From Methylorubrum populi (GTDB taxonomy: Bacteria; Pseudomonadota; Alphaproteobacteria; Rhizobiales; Beijerinckiaceae), in NCBI RefSeq assembly GCF_002355515.1, contig NZ_AP014809.1:3868501-3932500 (forward strand): 64,000 nucleotides of DNA, read 5' to 3'. A model generated the notes under the pieces. That model was not told the origin of the DNA, ran no database searches, and saw nothing but the letters and a program-made list of their open reading frames with translations. Position 1 is the first letter of the stretch. Each line of letters opens with the position of its first letter. Positions 1 to 8,727 of this stretch are shown here, piece by piece. A program made the translations under genes and the position numbers.

Positions 1-1115
1 AAGCTCGCCACCGCCGAGCGCACCAGCACCACGGCCGGCAGGGCCAGCCCGTAGGCCGCGAGCACGGAGGCCGCGCGTGCGGCGTCCTCGGCGGTGAAGG
101 CGCCGCGCTGGAACAGGGCCGCCATGATCAGCCCCGGCAGGGTCAGGAAGGCGATCGCGAAGGGGGCCGAGAGCGCCAGAGAGAAGCCGGCGGCCCGGTT
201 CTGCGCCGCGTGCGCGCCGGCCACGTCGCCCGCGGCGATGCGCCGGCTCATCTCGGGCAGGAGCACGGTGCCGGCGGCGATGGCGATGACGCCGAAGGGC
301 AGCTGGTAGATCCGGTCGGCGTAGTAGAGCGCCGAGACCGCGCCGGTCGGCAGGAAGCTCGCGATGATGGTGTCGGCAAACGTCGCGATCTGGAAACCGG
401 CCGAGCCGATCACCGCCGGCCCCAGGATCTTGAAGAACCGGACCATGTCGGGATCGCGCAGGACGGGCTTCGTCAGTTGCGGGGCGTAGGCGCGGCGCCT
501 CGCATCCCACCAGACCAGCGCAAATTGCAGCACCCCGGACACCGAGACGCCCCAGGCCGCGGCGTAGGCCGCGTTCGGGAACAGGAAGGCCAGCCCCAGC
601 GCCACCAGCATCGCGAGGTTGAGCAGGACCGGCGCGCCGGCCGCGGCGGCGAAGCGGCGATGCGCGTTGAGGATGCCGGAGAACAGCGTCACCAGCGTCA
701 TGAACAGCAGGTAGGGGAAGGTGATCCGCGTCAGGCTCACGGCGAGCGCAAACCGCTCCCCGTCCTCGGAAAAGCCCGGTGCCAGCGCCCGCACGATCCA
801 AGGCATCGCCGGGAGCGCCAGCGCCAGCAGCGCCACCTGCACGATCAGCATCAGGGTGAAGACACGGTCGGCGAAGCGCGCGGCAGCCCCCGCCTCGCCC
901 GCCTGCTCCAGATGGGTGTAGGCCGGCACGAAGGCGGTGTTGAACGCGCCCTCGCCGAAGATCGCCCGGAAATGGTTGGGCAGGCGGAAGGCGACGACGA
1001 AGGCATCCGCCATCGGCCCGGCGCCCATCACGGCGGCGGTGACCACGTCGCGGGCAAAGCCCGTTACCCGCGAGACCAGCGTCCAGCCGCCGACGGAGAG
1101 GATCGAGCGGATCAT
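1..1115 (-). CDS. murJ: Lipid II flippase MurJ (partial, C-terminus beyond left edge)
   Basis: Inner-membrane flippase of the MOP superfamily that moves lipid II across the cytoplasmic membrane for peptidoglycan synthesis. Read on the minus strand from the ATG at 1115, the protein begins MIRSILSVGGWTLVSRVTGF, then GPMADAFVVAFRLPN and FGEGAFNTAFVP, which are signature MurJ/MviN segments, followed by repeated hydrophobic helices. About 371 residues are visible; the family is usually about 510-530, so the last quarter or so lies outside the window. It has no stop within the window. The next gene upstream, sodB, is on the same strand but ends with its own terminator and is separated by a palindromic repeat, so murJ probably has its own promoter in 1116-1346. 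Confidence 0.95.
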   Translation of the reverse strand, partial: MIRSILSVGGWTLVSRVTGFARDVVTAAVMGAGPMADAFVVAFRLPNHFRAIFGEGAFNTAFVPAYTHLEQAGEAGAAARFADRVFTLMLIVQVALLALALPAMPWIVRALAPGFSEDGERFALAVSLTRITFPYLLFMTLVTLFSGILNAHRRFAAAAGAPVLLNLAMLVALGLAFLFPNAAYAAAWGVSVSGVLQFALVWWDARRRAYAPQLTKPVLRDPDMVRFFKILGPAVIGSAGFQIATFADTIIASFLPTGAVSALYYADRIYQLPFGVIAIAAGTVLLPEMSRRIAAGDVAGAHAAQNRAAGFSLALSAPFAIAFLTLPGLIMAALFQRGAFTAEDAARAASVLAAYGLALPAVVLVRSAVAS

Positions 1116-1346
1116 TTTTTTGGCAGACGATCCCGTGCGAACAGTCGATCCCGCTCAAGCCCTCATCCTGAGGTGCCGCGTAGCGGCCTCGAAGGATCCT
1201 CCAGGGATCGCACGCGAACTGGAAGCTCCTTCGAGGCCGACGCTGCGCGCCGGCACCTCAGGATGAGGGCCTGGATAGGATGGCCTACCGGGGCAGTACG
1301 CCCGTCAGACGCGGCACGACAATGACCGGAGGGTCACGGCGCGCAT
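1116..1346. other. Intergenic gap between murJ and the sodB terminator
   Basis: No gene is seen. The main content is the palindromic repeat at 1161-1269. The murJ promoter should lie in this gap on the minus strand, but I cannot place a -35/-10 with confidence. Confidence 0.5.
1161..1269. repeat. Palindromic dispersed repeat (REP-like)
   Basis: Two long inverted arms, 1161-1197 and 1226-1269, begin or end with CCTCATCCTGAGGTGC and its complement, and both carry GGCCTCGAAGGA-type cores. They would form an extended hairpin with a loop of about 28 nt. Diverged half-copies of the same motif occur at 30265-30303 and 30693-30755. The motif resembles a palindromic extragenic repeat common in Rhizobiales genomes. 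Mobility is not shown. Confidence 0.75.
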
Positions 1347-1378
1347 GAAAAAGCCGCCCCGTCGGCGAACGGGGCGGC
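1347..1378 (-). terminator. Rho-independent terminator of sodB
   Basis: A perfect 10-bp stem (GCCGCCCCGT at 1353-1362 with ACGGGGCGGC at 1369-1378) and a 6-nt loop are followed on the minus strand by five T residues. It sits 27 nt past the sodB stop codon. Confidence 0.88.
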
Positions 1379-1404
1379 TGCATCAGACCGGTCTGCGAGG
1401 CCGA

Positions 1405-2004
1405 TCAGGCCTTGGCTTCCCCGTACAGCTTCTCGACGTATTCCCAGTTCACGAGATTCTCGATGAACGCCTTGAGGTAGTCGGGGCGACGGTTGCGGTA
1501 GTCGATGTAGTAGGAGTGCTCCCACACGTCGACGCCGAGGATCGGCTTGGCGCCGTGGACCAGCGGGTTCTCGCCGTTCGGGGTCTTCAGGATCGCGAGC
1601 TTGCCGTCCTTGACCGCGAGCCAGGCCCAGCCCGAGCCGAACTGGCCGACGCCGGCCTGGATGAAGTCGGCCTTGAACTTCTCGTAGCCGCCGAGATCCT
1701 CGTCGATCTTACGCGCGAGCTCGGCCGGGGGCTGGCCGCCGCCGTTGGGCTTCATCCAGTTCCAGAAATGGAGGTGGTTGTAGTGCTGGCCGGCGTTGTT
1801 GAAGAGCGCCTGATTGGTGTTGTAGCTCGCCTTGACGATCTCTTCGACGCTCTTGCCCGCGAGGTCGGTGCCCTCCAGCAGCTTGTTGCCGGTATCGACA
1901 TAGGCCTTGTGATGCTTGTCGTGGTGGAACTCGAGGGTTTCCTTCGACATGTACGGGCCCAGCGCGTCGTAGGCGTAGGGCAGCTCGGGCAGGGTGAACG
2001 TCAT
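1405..2004 (-). CDS. sodB: Superoxide dismutase, Fe/Mn family
   Basis: Converts superoxide to oxygen and hydrogen peroxide in the cytoplasm. The 199-residue protein has the full Fe/Mn-SOD layout: N-terminal LPELPYAYDALGPYMS, first metal His in LEFHHDKHH, second in HYNHLHFW, and the Asp/His pair in DVWEHSYYIDY near the C-terminus. The Gln in AGQHYNH sits where iron enzymes carry their second-sphere Gln (FeSOD Q69 position), so an iron or cambialistic enzyme is favoured; the metal itself is inference. The start at 2004 follows AGGAGAC with good spacing. An upstream in-frame extension exists but has no SOD similarity. Monocistronic, with a clear terminator downstream. Confidence 0.97.
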   Translation of the reverse strand: MTFTLPELPYAYDALGPYMSKETLEFHHDKHHKAYVDTGNKLLEGTDLAGKSVEEIVKASYNTNQALFNNAGQHYNHLHFWNWMKPNGGGQPPAELARKIDEDLGGYEKFKADFIQAGVGQFGSGWAWLAVKDGKLAILKTPNGENPLVHGAKPILGVDVWEHSYYIDYRNRRPDYLKAFIENLVNWEYVEKLYGEAKA

Positions 2005-2332
2005 GCGTGTCTCCTGGGTTGTCCGGGTCTCGCGGGGAGCGGAGGCGAAGCGCGCAGGTCGTTCGAAGCGCGCGGCCGGCGAGGTGACGGGCGGGTAGGT
2101 AAGTCGGCGGGCCGGGCTCGGCAACGCCACCGGAGCCGTATCCGCGCGCCTGTCACCGGCGAAAGCGCGGCATCCACCGTTTTGCGCACGGCTTGGGCTG
2201 TGCGTTGGGCTGTGTAAGGAGAGACGGCAAGGCCGGTTTCCAGGGACAACAGGACCGGGTGATTTTGCAATGCGCGGGCTGGGGGTTATCCTGTCCTCTC
2301 CACGCCGCCCGCGACAGTCAGTCGAGAGTACC
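2005..2332. promoter_or_regulatory. Divergent promoter region sodB / membrane protein
   Basis: About 330 bases lie between two divergent genes. Open frames here have no recognisable protein features. It should hold both promoters; no operator could be assigned with confidence. Confidence 0.4.
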
Positions 2333-3313
2333 ATGGTCGTCGCGCTGCTCGCGCTCAGTTCCGTCATGATCCTCGGGGGCATCGCCGCCGTGGTTCAGGG
2401 CTTTCCCTACGTCCGCCTGGAGAGCGGGCTCGCGATGGTGATCGGCGGCTCGACCGCGGCCTCGGCGGGCGTGGTCCTGCTCGGACTGACGGCGATCGTC
2501 TACCGCCTGCTCAAGCTCCACCGCGCCGTCTCGGATCTGCGCGCCGTTTCGCTCCAGCCGGACGCTCCGGCCGCACTTCCCACCGGAACCGTGCCCTGGG
2601 AGACCGCGACGCCGGAGGCGCCGGTCTTCGCGGCTCCCGAGGTCGTCCCGCCGCAGCGGCCCTCGCTCGCCGGCATCGGTGCGGCCGGTGCGGGCGCGGC
2701 CGGCCTCGCGGGACTGTCGCTCGGCGCATTGCGCCCGGGCGGCCGGGGCTCCGAGCCGGTTTTCGAAGATCCGGCCCCGTCCGCCGAGCCGCAGCCGAGC
2801 GCCGCCGAACCGCTGCTGCCCGATCTGCTGCCGGAGACCGCGCCGTCGCGTGCGAGCGACGACGACCTGTTCCGCACGCCCGAACCCGCGCATGAACCCG
2901 CACCCATGCCGGCCGATCCGGAGCCCGTGACGCCCGCGATCTCGGTCGTCGAGCCGCGGGGCGAGGAGCGGGTCGCGGAGCAGACGCCCACCGCCGAACC
3001 GATCGGCCTGCGCTCCTTCCTCGACGAGCCGCCCCCCGCTCCGGCACCGGAACCGTCGCCCGAGCCGGACGCCGCCGAACCGGCGCTCGAAGGCCAGCAA
3101 GAACCCGAATCGCAGGAAGCCGAGCCGGAGAGGGCCACCGCGGACGAGCGGCACGCTGTCGGCTCGTATGCGTCCGGCGCCAACACCTACGTGATGTTCT
3201 CCGACGGTTCGATCGAGGCCGACACGCCCCGCGGCCGCTTCACCTTCGGCTCGCTCGACGAGCTGAAGAATTTCGTGAATGCCGGGGGCGAGGAAGCTCG
3301 AGGCGCGGCCTGA
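2333..3313 (+). CDS. Membrane-anchored Pro/Ala/Glu-rich protein of unknown function
   Basis: I do not recognise this family. From the ATG at 2333 it encodes 326 residues. Two hydrophobic helices come first (VVALLALSSVMILGGIAAVV and AGVVLLGLTAIVY), then a charged stretch with a possible coiled coil, then roughly 200 residues of low-complexity Pro/Ala/Glu-rich linker. It ends in a compact segment (ANTYVMFSDGSIEADTPRGRFTFGS followed by DELKNF) that looks like a small folded beta-rich domain. The architecture suggests an inner-membrane anchor, a long spacer and a terminal binding module. A longer frame opens at 2270, but the hydrophobic start at 2333 is the more natural N-terminus. The next gene is convergent. 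Confidence 0.7.
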   Translation: MVVALLALSSVMILGGIAAVVQGFPYVRLESGLAMVIGGSTAASAGVVLLGLTAIVYRLLKLHRAVSDLRAVSLQPDAPAALPTGTVPWETATPEAPVFAAPEVVPPQRPSLAGIGAAGAGAAGLAGLSLGALRPGGRGSEPVFEDPAPSAEPQPSAAEPLLPDLLPETAPSRASDDDLFRTPEPAHEPAPMPADPEPVTPAISVVEPRGEERVAEQTPTAEPIGLRSFLDEPPPAPAPEPSPEPDAAEPALEGQQEPESQEAEPERATADERHAVGSYASGANTYVMFSDGSIEADTPRGRFTFGSLDELKNFVNAGGEEARGAA

Positions 3314-3426
3314 GGGCTGCCCCCAAGGCCCGGAGGCGCCTCCCGAACCCGCCACGCGGCTCGGTCGCCTCGGCTCCCCACCTCATCATGCGAGGGAAGG
3401 GTCTCAAACCGTGTGCGCCGAGCGCG

Positions 3427-5178
3427 TCACGCCAGCGGGTTGAGCGCCGGGTTGCGCTCCGGCAGCGGCGCGGCCAGCGTCAGGTGGAAGCCTTCCGGCG
3501 CGTAGTCCGTGGTGATCTGCGCCTGGACCTGGGTCGTCAGCACCCGCTGCAGCAGGCGTGAGCCGAAGCCCTGGCGGGTCGGCGGGGCCACGGTCGGGCC
3601 GCCGCTCTCGCGCCAGTCGAGGTGCAGCAGGCCGGCCTCGACCCTCCAGGTGATCGTGATCCGGCCGCGGCCCGTCGAGAGGGCGCCGTACTTGGCCGCG
3701 TTGGTGGTCAGTTCGTGGATCGCCATGCCGATCGGCACGGCGATCTCGGAGGGCAGATCGACCGCCGGACCGTCGAGGACGATGCGCAGATCGGGCGAGG
3801 TCTCGGTTTCGCTCTCGGCATAGGGCATCAGTTCGGAGGCGAGCAGGTCGCGCAGGCTCGCCGTCTGCCACGTCGCCTCGGTCAGCACGCTGTGGGTGTG
3901 GGCAAGCGACTTGATGCGGCCGACGAAGGCCTCGTGGAAGCTGTCGATGCTGGTGGCGGTGCGCGCCGTCGAGCCGACGATGGCCTGGACCGTGGCGAGC
4001 GTGTTCTTCACCCGGTGGTGCAACTCGCGGATCAGGAGGCTGCGGCGCTCCTCCGAGAGATGGCGGTCGGTCACGTCGGCGACGACGCCGATCAGCCGCC
4101 GCGGCAGGCCGCTCGGCCGGCTCCGCTCGAACCGCCCGGCCATGTCGATGGTGCGCCACTGGCCATCATCGTGGCGGCGGATGCGGCCGGTGGCGTGCAG
4201 GATCGTGTCCTCACGCAGCGCCCGCAGGATCGCCTGCCGGAAGACCGGGCGATCATCCGGGTGGAGGATCTCCTTGAGGAAGGTGGACTTGCCGATGCTG
4301 CCCTCTTCCGGCCGGCGGCCGAAGATCGCGAACATCCGCTCGTTCTCCCAGGTCGCCCGGTCGTCGAGGACGTGCCACTCGAAGATGCCGAGATTGGCCA
4401 CCGTGGTGGCGACGCGCAGGCGCTCCTCGCGTTCGGCCAGAGCCTCCCGGGCCTCGACGCGGGTGGTGACGTCCTGCACCACGCCGACGATGCCGACCGG
4501 CGTGCCGTCGGCGGCGAGAAGGGCTTCGCCGCGGGCACCGATCCAGATCTCGGCGCCGTCGGTGGCGCGGCGGAAGCGGGTCTGGAACGCGTAGGGGCGG
4601 CGCTCGGCGATGGCGGCCGCGACGGTCGATTGGATCCGCTCGGCCTCCTCCGGATCGACTTGCCCCCGCATTCCCTCCCAGGTCACGGACCGTCCCGGCG
4701 CGTAGCCGAGGATCTGCGCGGCGCGGCGCGAGAACACCATCTGTCCGGTGACGAGGTCCCAGCGCCACTCGCCGAGGCCCGCCGCCGTCAGGGCGTCCCG
4801 GTTCTGCTCGGCCCGGACCAGATCGTCGGCATCGACGAGGGTCACCACCGCGACCGGCTCCGCCGCGTCCTCGCCGGAGAGGGTCAGGCGCAGATCGAGG
4901 GTGCCGCCATCCGCCCGCAGCCAGCGGCGGATGCCGGCCTTCTCATCGAGCTCTCCGCCGCCGAAGGCGTCGCGGCCGATCACCTGATCGATCGGGCGGC
5001 CGTCAAGGGAGCCCGGCGCGTAGCCGAGCCAGCGGCACAGGCAGGCGTTGGCGGCGCGGATCCTGCCCCCGTCGGGCGTGAAAACGGCGAGGCCCACCGG
5101 CGCGCCGTCGAAGGCCGCACGGTACAGGGCGGGTGAGAGGTCCGCCGGTCGAGAGCCCTTGTCCGCGCTGTCTCGCAC
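3427..5178 (-). CDS. PAS-domain HWE-family sensor histidine kinase
   Basis: Cytoplasmic sensor kinase of 583 residues with no membrane helix. Three PAS domains (about 20-125, 130-250 and 260-375; the third is of the PAS_3 type) precede an HWE kinase core. The phospho-acceptor is in RELHHRVKNTL (His near residue 387), the N-box is HELTTNAAKYGAL, and the hallmark Trp-x-Glu appears as DWRESGG, which distinguishes HWE kinases from classical HisKA ones. It ends GFGSRLLQRVL, the degenerate G-box. HWE kinases in Methylobacterium-type bacteria often act in light, redox or general stress signalling; the ligand here cannot be told. No response regulator is adjacent, so it is an orphan. Confidence 0.92.
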   Translation of the reverse strand: MRDSADKGSRPADLSPALYRAAFDGAPVGLAVFTPDGGRIRAANACLCRWLGYAPGSLDGRPIDQVIGRDAFGGGELDEKAGIRRWLRADGGTLDLRLTLSGEDAAEPVAVVTLVDADDLVRAEQNRDALTAAGLGEWRWDLVTGQMVFSRRAAQILGYAPGRSVTWEGMRGQVDPEEAERIQSTVAAAIAERRPYAFQTRFRRATDGAEIWIGARGEALLAADGTPVGIVGVVQDVTTRVEAREALAEREERLRVATTVANLGIFEWHVLDDRATWENERMFAIFGRRPEEGSIGKSTFLKEILHPDDRPVFRQAILRALREDTILHATGRIRRHDDGQWRTIDMAGRFERSRPSGLPRRLIGVVADVTDRHLSEERRSLLIRELHHRVKNTLATVQAIVGSTARTATSIDSFHEAFVGRIKSLAHTHSVLTEATWQTASLRDLLASELMPYAESETETSPDLRIVLDGPAVDLPSEIAVPIGMAIHELTTNAAKYGALSTGRGRITITWRVEAGLLHLDWRESGGPTVAPPTRQGFGSRLLQRVLTTQVQAQITTDYAPEGFHLTLAAPLPERNPALNPLA

Positions 5179-5287
5179 TCCGCTCCCCGTTCAGCCGCCC
5201 GCTGCGGGTGCAAGCGGGACCGTCCGGAGGGCGGCACCATGACGGAGGCCGCCGCGGACGACAAGACGCCCCCGCCCCAGGCAAGCC

Positions 5288-6232
5288 TCATCGTCCACCG
5301 CGGGTCAACAGGTCCGGCAAGGCTGCCGCGAGCATTCGCCCTGCGCGGATCACCGCACCCGCATCTCCCGGCGCCCCCCGTGCCAGCGCCCGGCCGAGGC
5401 GAACCGGCAGGTTGACGGCGAGCGCGGCGGCCAGCACGGCGAGAAGAGCCGCACGGCCGTGATGCTTGTGCGCGTAGAGCGCCTGCGCCCGCAGGAAGTA
5501 GAACAGGCGCCGGTCCTTCACCGCCTCGGTGGTGCCCTGGCCGCGGTGGCGGATCTCGGCCTGTGCGACGTGGCACACGGCAAAGCCCGCCGCGGAGGCG
5601 CGGGCGCAGAGATCGGCATCCTCCCAGTAGACGAAGAAGCGCTCGTCGAACCCGCCGAGCCGATCGAGGAGCGGGCGCCGGATCATCAGGAAGGCGCCCA
5701 TCACCGCATCGACCAGCCGGGTCTCGGCATGGTCCCAATCGAGCAGGAAGTGCGGGCGAACGCGGCCGGGCAGCAGACGGTCGAGAAATAGGGTGTGGGC
5801 GATCAGGCTCCCCCCCGTCGGATGGCGGGCGCAGGTGCGGTGGGTACGCCCCGCCTCATCGACCAGCCGCGCGCCGACGATGCCGGTGCCGGGGTCGGCC
5901 TCGAGCCGCGCGCGGGCGATGGCGATGCCGTCCCGGCTCACCTGCGTGTCGGGGTTGAGAAACAGGACGGCGTCGGACGATCCCAGCGCCGCGCCCTGGT
6001 TGCAGGCACGGGCGAAGCCGAGATTTGCGGCGTTGCGCAGCACGGTCAGCGCGAGGCCCGGCAGGTTCAGGTTCTCGGCCGAGCCGTCGCTGGAAGCGTT
6101 GTCGACGATGACGACGCGCAGGTGCTCCGCCCCCTCGCTCGCCGCGAGGCTCGCGAGACAGGCCCTGAGCTGGTCCCCGGCATTCCAGTTGACGATGACG
6201 ACGTCGAGCGTCGTCCCGAGGGCTGCCGTCAC
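5288..6232 (-). CDS. Family 2 glycosyltransferase (rhamnosyltransferase-like)
   Basis: GT-A fold transferase of 314 residues, probably adding a sugar to a surface polysaccharide. It opens with VVIVNWNAGDQLRACLASL, then VVIVDNASSDGS, the DXD-equivalent FLNPDTQVSRDG, and the WbbL-like acceptor segment GFDERFFVYWEDADLC. A hydrophobic C-terminal stretch (about 255-275) suggests membrane association. The start chosen is the GTG at 6232, which overlaps the stop of the upstream transferase in a GTGA junction; a longer frame runs back into that gene and is spurious. The two transferases are therefore translationally coupled and probably work on the same glycan. Confidence 0.9.
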   Translation of the reverse strand: MTAALGTTLDVVIVNWNAGDQLRACLASLAASEGAEHLRVVIVDNASSDGSAENLNLPGLALTVLRNAANLGFARACNQGAALGSSDAVLFLNPDTQVSRDGIAIARARLEADPGTGIVGARLVDEAGRTHRTCARHPTGGSLIAHTLFLDRLLPGRVRPHFLLDWDHAETRLVDAVMGAFLMIRRPLLDRLGGFDERFFVYWEDADLCARASAAGFAVCHVAQAEIRHRGQGTTEAVKDRRLFYFLRAQALYAHKHHGRAALLAVLAAALAVNLPVRLGRALARGAPGDAGAVIRAGRMLAAALPDLLTRGGR

Positions 6233-7158
6233 GGGGGCGCGTCCGCCGGCCGGCCGAGACGCCCGCTCAAACCCTGCGCCAGCGCCGCGAGCAGGCGCGC
6301 GAGCACCTTGGGGGAGAACCGGTGGCGGCTCCAGTACAGCCCGATCTGCAGCGGGAGGTAGGCGGCCTGCTTCAATTTCCACCGGACCGGCACGTGCGCC
6401 AGGCGCCAGCCGTAGGCGGTGTTGCGCACGTAGACCGCCATGCGGAACAGCGGCTGGTCGGGCATCGCCACCGGCAGGAACCGCGCCCGGATGGTACCGC
6501 GCCCGACGCTGTGCGGGATCGCGGTGCCGGAGTCCATCCAGCAGCTCCAGCCCCGCGCCCAGGCGCGAAAGCACCATTCGAGATCGACCGCATCGATGAA
6601 GAAGTCGTCACGGAACGGGCCGACTTGCGCGAAGGCGGCGAGATCCACGAGTGAACCGGAGGTGACCAGGAACTCCACCGGCCTCAAGCTTCCGCGGGGT
6701 GGCACGCCGGGACGCGACGGGTAGACGGGCGCCTTGTGGCCGGGGTTCGGCGCGGGCGCCGGCCCGACGAGAGCCGGGGGCGGGGCCGTCTCCGCGGCCC
6801 GGTCGAGGGCGTGGCCGAGGGCCCGCGCCGTCTCAACACTCGTGTCGGCATCCTGGTCGAGCAGGAACAGGCGGGAGACGCCCGCCGCGATCGCCGCCTC
6901 GGCCAGCGCGTTGAGGGCGGCGGCGATGCCGCGATTGCGCCCCTCGCCGAGGCGGGTGAGTCCCTCCGCGCGCTCCAGCCGGGCCAGGGCGTCGGGCGGG
7001 ATCCCGCCGTTGTCGTAGACGAGAACGGGCATGCGCCCGGCGAAGCGCTCGACGATCCGCGCGACCTGCTCGGCCGAGGGACGGAAGAACACGACCGCGA
7101 CGGCGGTGTCGGCAGAGAGATCGGAGGGCTTCACGTCGGACCCGTTGCGGCGAGGCAT
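6229..7158 (-). CDS. Family 2 glycosyltransferase (rhamnosyltransferase-like)
   Basis: GT2-type transferase of 309 residues. It carries MPVLVYDNGG, then GEGRNRGIAAALN, LFLLDQDADTS as the nucleotide-sugar/metal site, and a WbbL/RfbF-like acceptor motif FRDDFFIDAVDLEWCFRAW. It is related to but clearly distinct from its downstream neighbour, with which it shares a GTGA overlap. The start at 7158 is preferred over a longer frame beginning at 7188 because the extra residues are not GT-like. The donor sugar (dTDP-rhamnose is common in this group) is inference from family resemblance. Confidence 0.88.
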   Translation of the reverse strand: MPRRNGSDVKPSDLSADTAVAVVFFRPSAEQVARIVERFAGRMPVLVYDNGGIPPDALARLERAEGLTRLGEGRNRGIAAALNALAEAAIAAGVSRLFLLDQDADTSVETARALGHALDRAAETAPPPALVGPAPAPNPGHKAPVYPSRPGVPPRGSLRPVEFLVTSGSLVDLAAFAQVGPFRDDFFIDAVDLEWCFRAWARGWSCWMDSGTAIPHSVGRGTIRARFLPVAMPDQPLFRMAVYVRNTAYGWRLAHVPVRWKLKQAAYLPLQIGLYWSRHRFSPKVLARLLAALAQGLSGRLGRPADAPP

Positions 7159-7206
7159 CGGCCTAGGCGCCGTTCCCGGGAGGCGCAAGTGCGGCGGACC
7201 GCAACC

Positions 7207-8721
7207 TCACTCCACTACGAGCTTGTAGCCCTGTCCGGGCTTCACCGCCGCGCCGCGCTGCAGGCCGTTGAGCACGAGGAAGCGGTCGACCGCGCGGTCG
7301 GGCACGCTCATGCGGCGGGCCAGACCCTCGACGGTGTCGCCGGGAGCGGCGGCGACGATCCGCAGATGCGCCGGCTTGAGGGCGGCGGCCTCCTCCGGCT
7401 CGATCGGGCGCAGGCTCTCCAACCAGCGCCGGAAGGCCGGCTCAGGGTCGGTCGCGCCCTTGGCCGCCATGATCATGCGGTAGGTGGTCTCGCCCATGCG
7501 GATCGCGGCGAGGCGGAAGGTCCAGTCCTTGCCGCGCGAGAGCGCCGTGACGGCGGAGCGCCCGCCGATGATGCGGTTCTCGACCGAGCCGGCCTCGATG
7601 GCGTCGTTCCAGGTCGCACGCAGCACGTCCTCGAGGCTGCGGTCGCCGCTGGCCTCGACCTGATCGAACAGCAGGCGGCGGCTCCCCTCCTGCGTCGTGC
7701 CGAGCACGGCGTTGCGGGTGTTCTCGATGGCGAAGGCATCCGGCACCTCGAAGGCGATGCCTAAGCCCGGATGCAGGAAGCGGCGCCCACGGACGAGGCC
7801 CTCGCCGGGATTGTCGCCGTAGGCGAGCCCGTCGATCGCCGCGAGGTAGGGGGCGCGGTCGTCGGCGCCGAGACCGGGGGCGCCGATGCGCCGGGCCGCG
7901 CGGGTGACGAGGGCGATGCGCTCGGCGGTCGCCGGATGGGTCGCCAGCATGTCGGGCTCGGCCGCGCTGCCGTTGCCGGACTTGAGCGCCATGGTGCGCT
8001 GGAGCGCGTCGAGGAAGCGGCCGGCACCGAAGGGATCGTAGCCGGCCTGGGCCAGCACGCGCACGCCGTTGGTGTCCGCCTCCAGCTCCTGCTCGCGGGA
8101 GAAGCGGGCGAGGGTGAACTTCGATTGGTTCTCGAGCTGCGCTCCCGTAACCGGATCGTTCAGCACGTCGGCCACGACGCGGCTCACGAGCTGCGAGCGA
8201 AGCGCCATCTCGCTGCGGGCGGTGGCGTGGCGCAGGGTCACGTGGGCGATCTCGTGGGCGAGCACCGCCGCAACCTCCGAACTGTCGCTCGCCAGCGCCA
8301 GCAGGCCGCGGGTGACGTAGAGCCGGCCGCTCGGCAGGGCGAAGGCGTTGACGACGGGCGAGTCGAGTAGCGTGACCGCGTAACTCTCCTCCGGCCGATC
8401 GCTGGCGCGCACCAGCCGATCGGTGATCTCGCTGATCATCCGGTGAGCGGCCGGCGCGCGGTACTCGCCACCGAAGGAGGCCACCAGCTTGGCGTGATCC
8501 GACTCGTCCGAGCGGGCGCGTCCCGTCGTCTTGGGCGCCTGCTCGGGCACCTTGATCACCGCCGGCGTGAGCACGCTCCCGGTCTGGTCTGCGGCGCAGG
8601 CGGCCAGAAGGCTCACGAGCGCGAGCAGGGTCCCGGCCTGCGCGCCCGCCCTGACCCCTCGCCTCCGGCGGCGCCCGTCCGCGCTCCGCCATCCTGATTC
8701 GTGCTGCCGATCCCCCGTCAT
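7207..8721 (-). CDS. M48-family zinc metalloprotease, lipoprotein, LysM-like tail
   Basis: Exported peptidase of 504 residues. An N-terminal Arg-rich stretch and hydrophobic segment end in a lipobox (LLAAC, Cys near residue 42), predicting a membrane-anchored lipoprotein in the periplasm. The catalytic zinc motif HEIAH is near residues 156-160 and the third ligand Glu lies in SREQELEADTNG (about 212-214), the M48/BepA-like arrangement. A middle domain of unknown role follows, and a C-terminal segment (GDTVEGLARRMSVPDRAV) looks like a LysM-type peptidoglycan-binding module. BepA-type relatives maintain outer-membrane proteins. It starts only 6 nt after the SNase-like gene, so the two form an operon. 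Confidence 0.93.
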   Translation of the reverse strand: MTGDRQHESGWRSADGRRRRRGVRAGAQAGTLLALVSLLAACAADQTGSVLTPAVIKVPEQAPKTTGRARSDESDHAKLVASFGGEYRAPAAHRMISEITDRLVRASDRPEESYAVTLLDSPVVNAFALPSGRLYVTRGLLALASDSSEVAAVLAHEIAHVTLRHATARSEMALRSQLVSRVVADVLNDPVTGAQLENQSKFTLARFSREQELEADTNGVRVLAQAGYDPFGAGRFLDALQRTMALKSGNGSAAEPDMLATHPATAERIALVTRAARRIGAPGLGADDRAPYLAAIDGLAYGDNPGEGLVRGRRFLHPGLGIAFEVPDAFAIENTRNAVLGTTQEGSRRLLFDQVEASGDRSLEDVLRATWNDAIEAGSVENRIIGGRSAVTALSRGKDWTFRLAAIRMGETTYRMIMAAKGATDPEPAFRRWLESLRPIEPEEAAALKPAHLRIVAAAPGDTVEGLARRMSVPDRAVDRFLVLNGLQRGAAVKPGQGYKLVVE

Positions 8722-8727
8722 GCCGTT

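Noticed and set aside
1405..2382. 325-residue extension of SOD
   Set aside because: SOD homology begins at the ATG at 2004 with a good ribosome site; the extension has no homology.
5288..6577. Longer form of the first glycosyltransferase
   Set aside because: The extra N-terminus is antisense-like and overlaps the second transferase; the GTGA junction gives the natural start.
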